Shown here one piece after another: positions 57,200-64,000 of a DNA stretch of 64,000 bases. The stretch comes from Gossypium raimondii. Lineage: Eukaryota > Streptophyta > Magnoliopsida > Malvales > Malvaceae. Position numbers and translations under genes: made by a program. The DNA lies in contig NC_068575.1 in NCBI RefSeq assembly GCF_025698545.1, positions 59,405,980-59,469,979 of the forward strand, read 5' to 3'. Within the stretch, counting starts at the first letter, position 1. Each line of letters begins with the position of its first letter. The notes beneath the pieces were generated by a model, which did not search any database, had not been told where the DNA came from, and worked only from the letters and a program-made list of their open reading frames with translations.

Positions 57200-59865
57200 C
57201 CGCTACGTGGAATTAAACTTTTATCATATCGAATTTATTATGCCGAATTGTCTGGAAAGCTAAATCAAGAAAGTTATAAGTCGAATTAAGGGTTTAAGGA
57301 ATGGAATTAGCAAGAAAATAAAGCAAATAAGTTGTTATAAAAATAATATAGGGACTAAACAGTAGGAATCAAGAAATGAGTAAATAATAATTGAGGAATT
57401 TAAGTAGAAATTAACCAAGGATTAAATAAGTAATTAAACCATTGATAATATGAGTTTAATGCTCATGGATGATCCTATATCCATCAAATACCACTAACTA
57501 ATGTTATGTTAAATGATGGCCATTGATTTAATAAAATAAATGAATAGTTAATGGATAATTATTCTTAAAAACATGTTAGTGGAAAAGAAAGAAAACTCAA
57601 AGCTTTTTATTCACATTCAGTCAACAAATTGATGAGGTCAATATGTGTATTTTCATTAGATTTTGTAAATTCATAATCTTAAACTAGCATGTCTTACCAT
57701 GCGTTAAATTCCAAATTATTAAATTAAATTCAAGTTATCATTAAAAGATTTAGTGAAATTAAGCTTGATTTTAATGACATTTTATAAAGTATAAGTTTTG
57801 AGTATGTTGGGACTAAGTTAAAAAGTAGAGATATTGAAACTGATTAAAAATTCAATTAAGTTACATATGCAAGTTTAGACCAAATTGAATAAATTGAAAT
57901 TTGTTAAAAATTTTGTCATGAATTGAAAATTAGGGTTTCTAGTAAAGAAATGTGAAATTTATTTCCTATTCAATAAGGAAAACCAAAAGTTATGAGTATT
58001 GAATTATGTTTGAATTGTGTGATGAATGTGTTTCTATACTCTGGTTAATTTTTATAGCTAAATATGATGTAGGACCATCTCGAGACAAAGGAAAAGTTAA
58101 AGTCGTTAACGAATAGTCACTTCTAGTTTCTGCTTTTACAATTTAATTTCAATTTGCTTGCGTAGATTAATTGGTTTTTATAATCAAATATGAATATACA
58201 TCGAGGTAACGATAACTTTTCCCTACAAACTTTGAATAATGGATTCAATATGGTGATAGTTGAAATATGTGGTAAATATTCGAATTCTTTTTACATGTAT
58301 ATAAATGTTGAGACATTGATATTATGATGACATGTGATACAACAATAGTTATAATGATAATGCCCCATTAAATGATGTTAGATGTAGTTCGGGTATAGTT
58401 GGCATGCCATAGTATCACTGATATAGTAATTTACTAGTCATCATTGTCGAGCAATACGACATGGTAGAATAAGTAGTACGGACAATTACTAAAACCATCC
58501 TTGTCGGGTAACCCGAGATGGTAAAATAAAATAGTCTCAATTCTCAAAGGGTCGAGGACTTACTCGTTATATAGATCTGAGTGTTTGTCCTAATGTATTT
58601 CGTCAGTTAATAGGGGTCGAAAAGTAAGTAATGAAAAACACATTGAATGACATGTTGAATTATTGAATACACCATGATATGAAATTGTGGAATATTCAAA
58701 TAAGTATTGAATGTGAAAGTTTGGGAATTATATGAATTTGATCTTGTGATAAAGTAAAGCAATGTAGTTAATGTTATATTTATGTATTTGTTTTAATTCA
58801 ATCTTAATATATTGAATTTGAATTATATTAACACCACTGAGTATTCAATACTCAGCGTACGATTATATTTGTTTTCGTGCGTAGCTCTCGAACGAGAATT
58901 GACATAGATTTGAAATGGGCAAGCATCCAACTCAACAACTAACTAACTAAAATGACAAAATAATAAAATTTGGTTATATACCTAGGTTGTATGTATATAC
59001 GTGTTCGAGTTAATTAGCATGTACCTAAGTTGTTGTTGTGACTTGTTGATAAACTAATGTTTTGGTACTTTGGTTTTAAGGTCTGAAAGTTTAATTAATT
59101 TTATCTCTTAATTAAGAAGTTAATAAGCTTGACCTTATAGACTTAATTTGAACATGCAAAGTGGTTGATTATATTTTGATGCATTAGATACTAAACTTTA
59201 ATGTTATTGGATGTGACTTCATATGATAAATTGATGAATATGCATTGATACTATGTTTAAACATGATATAGCTACAATTTAGTATAGTTAAAAGTGTATA
59301 AAAATGTACAATTTGGGACATTTTGTTATTTAGTCTCGAGATCGGAATAACATGTCTTGAGACCCTAAGCATAAAATGTACCATTTTAGATGTAGTATTG
59401 ATCTTGGTCGAGAAAATGGAACCTATGTCTCGAGATAGAGCAACCTTTGTCTTGAGACAAGTTCACATCAAAGCTAAATTAGTTTTGCCCTATTATAGGT
59501 CTCGAGACAAGAACTCCTTGACTTGAGACAACCAAACATTGAAACTAAAATAAGAAATCATGGGAGACTTGTCTCGAAACTTAGTCTGAAGACACGAAGG
59601 ACTTGTCTCGAGACATAATGTTAAAACTTGAAAATTGCATTTGGATTCGAATCTCAACTGTCAAATTGACTTAGTATCACCTCAAAACTTAATGAATTAG
59701 ATTAATACACTTTATGAATGTATGACTATGCATGAAATGGATAATTGTTTTAATACAAATGATATGATTAAAGAAGTAACCTAGCTTGAGTTGCTTCAGC
59801 AATGTAATGTGACATCACATATTTAGATCTGGCGACCGGGTTGGACGTAGGGTGTACATCATATC
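57200..59865 (+). mobile_element. Probable degenerate gypsy-type LTR (boundaries approximate)
   Basis: No ORF domain is present. The style is that of a long plant gypsy LTR: alternating AT-rich text, CGAG/GGTAAC.CGAGATGGTAA repeats near 58,440-58,520, a cluster of GTCTCGAGAC palindromes at 59,331-59,620, and the end CTGGCGACCGGGTTGGACG..GGGTGTACA near 59,829-59,865. The start was not found with certainty. Confidence 0.45.
59331..59620. repeat. Cluster of GTCTCGAGAC-like palindromes
   Basis: At least eight GTCT(C/T)GAGAC or one-mismatch forms occur in 290 bp (for example near 59,333, 59,429, 59,449, 59,501, 59,573 and 59,604), often two in tandem with a spacer of 10-20 bases. Confidence 0.8.
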
Positions 59866-61749
59866 TACCTATAACTAAACTGTAGGGATTTTGACATTGT
59901 AGATATCTCTTAATCAGACCATTCTAACTTAATTTGAATTGTTAATAAAAGTTGTATGGACTGAAGATTGGGGGTTGAATCGGAAATTTTCTCATTTCTG
60001 TCCCTTTAACTGCACGGCGTGAATAAGATCACGTAAGCTTTCTTCCCTCATCTTCCTTTTCCACTCCCTCTAAGGAAACAAAAAAAATCTCATTATTTAC
60101 AAATAATGTAAACCGATTTATGTTAATGAGGAGTATGCCAATATATATTTTGTGTTGGACATACAGAAACCCGAAGAAAGAAGCGAAGAGTGGAAACAAG
60201 AAATGGATTTGAGACATAGTGGTTGAGTTTGTGTGGGTTCCCTGCTCCGAGTTTCTACAAAGGGACACTTCGCAAAATGCAAGGAAGCATTGAAGGGTCA
60301 AATTCTGTTGGCATTTTAAAAATCTAAAAAAGCAAGATTTCATATCAAAATCAACTTATGGCATTGATATTTGATCAAATTTCGGCTGTCCTATGAACCC
60401 GTTAGTGGAACCTAAATAGAGTCAAGTTTTCTTAATTTAACATTTTTCATCACTGTAGTGCCTTCGATACTGTTGCATAAATTGTGTTTGTTTAAAGGCG
60501 TATAAATAAGATATTTGTGTTTAATAAAAGTATTTGAAAATTATAAATTTAGTTTAGTTATAATTAAATCAAGTTTGAGGTACCCTAAGTTCAACCAAAG
60601 GCTTTTTTATTTCCTATTATTATTAAAAAATTACAATTCAAATTAAGAAGGGTGGTGTATTGGGTTGGCCCTAGTTTTATTTTGGTTGCCATTCAATTAA
60701 TACTTTTAACTCCAGCAAAATTGGTTGGAAAGTGAAAAGTCAATCCCGTATGAGAATCTATGGTTATATAATTTTGATGTCATTTAAAAATGGATAGAGA
60801 TACAAAGCTACAAAACTTTCAAGCGTAACTCTCGATGGCACATATTCATCCTTCTTAACTCTTACAAATTTAACAGTTTATTATGACTTATAAACAAAGT
60901 CTAGAAATCTTATTTAAGTGATGTGGGATAAATACTCCTTAACAATTATTTTAATTCCAATAAGTTTAATATTTCAATTTCAAAATTTGCAATCAATGTG
61001 TTCTGACTTTTTTATATCAATTATATATTATAATGAGAAATTCATTTTGAACCCCTTTGCTTTTGATTTTTTTTCTAAGGAAATTTGAGGAATGAATTTA
61101 ATGTCAACTAAACTTTCATAACAATAAATCATGGGTTGAACTTAATATGATGCAGTGTATATTGATGGGTTTTTTGGAATAGAAATCAAAACTTTGTACG
61201 TTTTCGTTCAAATTTGATTACCAAACTGTAGTTAATTTACTTCAAATATAGTCACTGGACCACACAGATGTGAGATTGACTTGAAATTGTGGACCAAAGA
61301 GAGCTGCCATGTGTATATAATATACATTTATGGGTTTGCAAAGTGGAGAATTGTACATGAGAATCTTTATCTTGTCTAATTTTTTCAGTGGTGGGGGAAC
61401 CCTAATATTTCTTAGAACTTAATTTGCTATCACTAAACCAGCACGGTTAAACCATCTTCAAACCATAAAGTAACATTTCAGCACTATCAAAGGTCAAGGA
61501 TCCCACTTCTTGTTTCAACGGGCAGGCTTTCTTCTTTAATATTTTTTTAAAATATAAAATAAACCCAGTGTTGAGGAAGCCATTGCTTTGGGATTTGATC
61601 TCCCATCCCATTTTTAACTACATTCCAACATTATTGCGTTTTTTTTTTAAAGGAAAACAAGGTTTGTACAATTTAAACCGTCCATTATTGCAATTAATCC
61701 CACACCATTGATTGCGGTTAGATCTTACATGGCCCCTAATTCCTTGCAT
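59866..61749. other. Intergenic upstream of the CEP gene
   Basis: No gene supported. The minus-strand open frame at 60029-60343 has no recognisable domain. The final few hundred bases are the presumed CEP promoter. Confidence 0.5.
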
Positions 61750-61757
61750 TATAAATA
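61750..61757 (+). promoter_or_regulatory. TATA box of the CEP gene
   Basis: TATAAATA lies 111 bp before the ATG. A second TATA-like run (TTTATATAATA) lies about 60 bp before it, after a TGCATGC (RY-type) word. Confidence 0.55.
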
Positions 61758-61860
61758 CCAAAGAAGTCATCGCTCCATTGTGCATGCTTGGCCCTTTATA
61801 TAATAATTTGATTGAATTCCCTTGAGAGAGGCATTCAAGTAACTTACTTCCTACTTAATC

Positions 61861-62172
61861 ATGGAATTTAGACCCATGCATAAGTTTGCTGTTTTTGTTG
61901 TTGCAGTGATTGTTTGCAGTCATTTAGTTTTCTCAGTCAATGCAAGACCAATGAAATTGCTGATCGATGACTCCGCAATGCACAAAGCAGATCATCCTCA
62001 ACCAAATGCTGAGCAAGTTTTGCCACCCTCTATACCATTACCAGCTAAAACCTCAGGTTTGGGTGAATCAGTGAGGGGTTTCAAAGATGACTTTTGGCCC
62101 ACTGCACCGGGGAACAGCCCCGGTATCGGACATTCTTTCAAAGAAGATAACGATGAAAGGAATGAAGAATAA
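61861..62172 (+). CDS. CEP (C-terminally encoded peptide) precursor, 103 aa, likely cut short
   Basis: Intronless frame from ATG to TAA. Residues 1-28 are a secretory signal peptide (hydrophobic VFVVAVIVCSHLVFSV, likely cleavage after NA). A variable, Pro-rich spacer follows. Residues 77-91, DFWPTAPGNSPGIGH, are a CEP domain (consensus DF.PT.PG.SPG.GH). CEPs are secreted 15-residue hydroxyproline peptides perceived by CEPR receptor kinases; they control root growth and systemic nitrogen signalling. The frame stops at 62,170, but the same frame continues to 62,292 with a second CEP domain (separate entry). It is either a recent nonsense allele or a precursor that now releases one peptide. Assignment to the CEP family is firm; the particular member is not identified. 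Confidence 0.9.
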   Translation: MEFRPMHKFAVFVVAVIVCSHLVFSVNARPMKLLIDDSAMHKADHPQPNAEQVLPPSIPLPAKTSGLGESVRGFKDDFWPTAPGNSPGIGHSFKEDNDERNEE

Positions 62173-62292
62173 CCGGCAAGTTTTAGGTCCACTAATGGCA
62201 AGCATGCCCAAGATTTCAAGCGTACAAGTCCAGGGCACAGCCCTGGAGTTGGTCATGTTTTTTCAAGCAAAAATTCTAAGAAAAATGTCTAG
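62173..62292 (+). pseudogene. In-frame continuation of the CEP gene holding a second CEP domain
   Basis: Directly after the TAA the same frame stays open for 39 codons to TAG 62290-62292. It contains DFKRTSPGHSPGVGH, a full 15-residue CEP domain (codons 118-132 from the ATG), then a basic end (SSKNSKKNV). Many CEP precursors carry two or more CEP domains followed by a short tail, so this is most simply the original C-terminus, lost by one nonsense change. The stop context is TAA-C. Intron removal of the stop is possible but no fitting GT..AG pair was seen. Confidence 0.85.
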
Positions 62293-63781
62293 GTACCATT
62301 TAAAAACTTTGTAATAGCAGTGGATTAAAAAGAAGTAGTTCCAATAATCACGTAGGAAATGCATGAATGCTCGTAGGTTTTAAAGACAGAGGTTCGAGTT
62401 CAGATGTAACAAAATAATTGTCCCTGCTTAATTTGAGTCATGAACTATACTCTTTGCAATCTTTGCTTTCATTCATATTAATAAATTGTTTCCAACTTTA
62501 AGAAATTAAAACAAAAACCTCTCTATGTATTTCCCATATTTATATTTGAATATAGATAATAAACGAATTTTAAAGGCGAGAAAAAATTCTCAATTTCATA
62601 TGAGAACGCATTGATCCCCACTTGTCACAAATCGAGCCATCAACAATTAATTTCATAAAATCATTTGGTTAAAATTCTCATATGAAATAAAATACATGCT
62701 CAAAATTGTTACAGTTCATCTATATATTTATCATACTTCAACTCCGGAGAATTTTCAGATAAGTTTTTGTTTTTTCTTCCATATCTATTTAACGATTCAT
62801 ATTTAAAATTTACGATTACCCATTTCAACAATGTTATCTCCGATTATTAAACTAGTATTATTTTTAATCTTCTTGAGGGCTAGTATTATTTTTTATCTTC
62901 TTCAGGGTGTAGTGGCCTTTACTATTACTCCAACACTTGTTGATTTACTTTTCATTTGTTCAACATATTAAACCTTTAATATCTCGATTAAATTTAACTC
63001 AACTGGCATAAACATTATATATCACCAATATAAGTAGACATAGATAACATAATAACCAATACTATTTAATCTAATTTAGCTTCGCAACTTCTTCTAAAAC
63101 TCAATGAAAACTACAATTTCTCATATTGAATATCATAGATGATGATGCTCCTTGACCGTCATGGCTTAACTAGTCATCTCTCACTAGCTAGTGCTATTGC
63201 CCTTCCTCCAACATTCTCGATAAATAACATTGGTCGATAAAATTCTACTTACATCGATGATTCTGCCATGATCATTTAATATAACAAGCGATGCTTGTCT
63301 CTATTGAAAGCACAGTTGCTTATGCTATTGCTTCTTTCAATAACTCACAAAATGGAAATGATACTTTATATTTTATAATATTATAAACTAGTAAATATAT
63401 TTTGTTCTCCAAAATGATAAAATTGTAATTTAATTCTTTAAAAATTATAAAGATATAAATTAATATAATGATGAAATTACATTTTAACTCTCATTAAAAT
63501 ATATAATTTAATTCTGACCTCCTCAAAAATAATTTTTTACTTCGTCCCTCTCCATCATCAACTCAAACAAATTACCAAAAGATCAAGGGTATGGTTAAAT
63601 ATTTGCATGAGATCAGAACGATATCTGATGAAAATGAAGTTGTTTGCTCGCCAATTTCTTTAAAAGAGTTGGAATAAAAATCGTCCGTGGTCTTTGATAT
63701 GATTTTCATGAAATATCTATTTCAATTCGTGTCAGTAATAACCCAAATTAAAGTTTTCGTTTCTACTTATTAAAAAAAACT
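62293..63781. other. 3' flank of the CEP gene, no further gene
   Basis: AT-rich. At about 63,420-63,545 sequence similar to the AT-rich parts of the 54,000 repeat is present, ending in ACTTCGTCCCTC. Nothing else recognised. Confidence 0.5.
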
Positions 63782-63970
63782 TGACTGAGTCTTAACTTAA
63801 TTGGCATGGATATTGTTACCAATGCAAGAGGATTTGGATTCGAGTGCACTGAAGCACATTATCCTCCTATTTATAAGTGGAGAGAAGTTACGAATAGTTA
63901 TAAGCATTATATAAAAAAAAGAAGAAGGAAGAAACGAATATGAGTTTATAATGATATTATTAAAAAGATT
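63782..63970 (+). mobile_element. tRNA-derived SINE copy
   Basis: TTAACTTAATTGGCATGG (A-box-like, near 63,793) and GGATTCGAGTGC (B-box-like, 63,836) are about 40 bases apart. They are followed by a tRNA-unrelated body (AAGCACATTATCCTCCTATT..) and an A-rich end near 63,912-63,930. The tail ATAATGATATTATTAAAAA is also present in the fragment at 52,930. Precise ends are uncertain. Confidence 0.6.
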
Positions 63971-64000
63971 CTGTCATTTCAATGGAGTGGACCCTACGGA

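Noticed and set aside
60029-60343. 104-aa minus-strand open frame upstream of the CEP gene
   Set aside because: No recognised domain and no paralog in the window; its length is compatible with chance.

Overview
The window is plant nuclear DNA from a dicot, most likely cotton (Gossypium, Malvaceae). It is AT-rich, its genes are intron-rich with GT..AG junctions, and it holds a class B heat-stress factor, an OBL1-type lipase family and a CEP peptide precursor. The repeats also resemble families I associate with cotton, such as gypsy LTRs ending in 'taatgcctcgta..tgttaca' and 'ggccccct' repeats. The genus is an inference; the plant and dicot calls are firm.

Layout. 1-40,137: a same-strand tandem array of class 3 (OBL1-like) triacylglycerol lipases. 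It has one 3'-terminal fragment (2-758), five intact five-exon genes (3991-6263, 8960-10988, 29133-30897, 33099-36827, 37917-40137) and a decayed last-exon relic (about 31,949-32,125). All intact copies have the same four intron positions and phases, a GHSLGG nucleophile elbow, an Asp and a C-terminal His.

Between the third and fourth intact-or-partial lipase genes lies an 18-kb repeat island. It contains a Ty1/copia element (11,136-17,922) with a perfect 5-bp target duplication. A gypsy-type LTR block carrying a hairpin minisatellite is inserted in its reverse transcriptase. Further on are a second gypsy-type LTR (18,720-21,521), a 162-bp tandem repeat present as two arrays, and an FBD/F-box C-terminal relic on the minus strand. 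A hAT-type MITE and a truncated second copia copy lie between lipase genes 2 and 3.

40,138-50,101: foldback and TIR elements surround a heat-stress factor gene of the HSFB1/TBF1 type (45,177-47,451). The gene has short upstream ORFs, one of them Phe-rich, upstream heat-shock elements, and an approximately 800-bp near-palindromic element filling most of its single intron. 50,102-52,459 (minus): an intact seven-exon patatin-like acyl hydrolase. 52,460-61,749: mostly non-genic, with SINE pieces and a probable gypsy LTR rich in CTCGAG palindromes. 61,861-62,292: a CEP signalling-peptide precursor in which one TAA separates a first CEP domain from a well-preserved second CEP domain in the same frame.

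Functionally, the window combines lipid hydrolysis (the lipase cluster and patatin) with stress and signalling regulators (HSFB1, CEP). No operon-like coupling is implied. All exon boundaries were derived by hand from splice consensus, reading-frame continuity and comparison among the paralogs; no alignment, expression data or database search was available.
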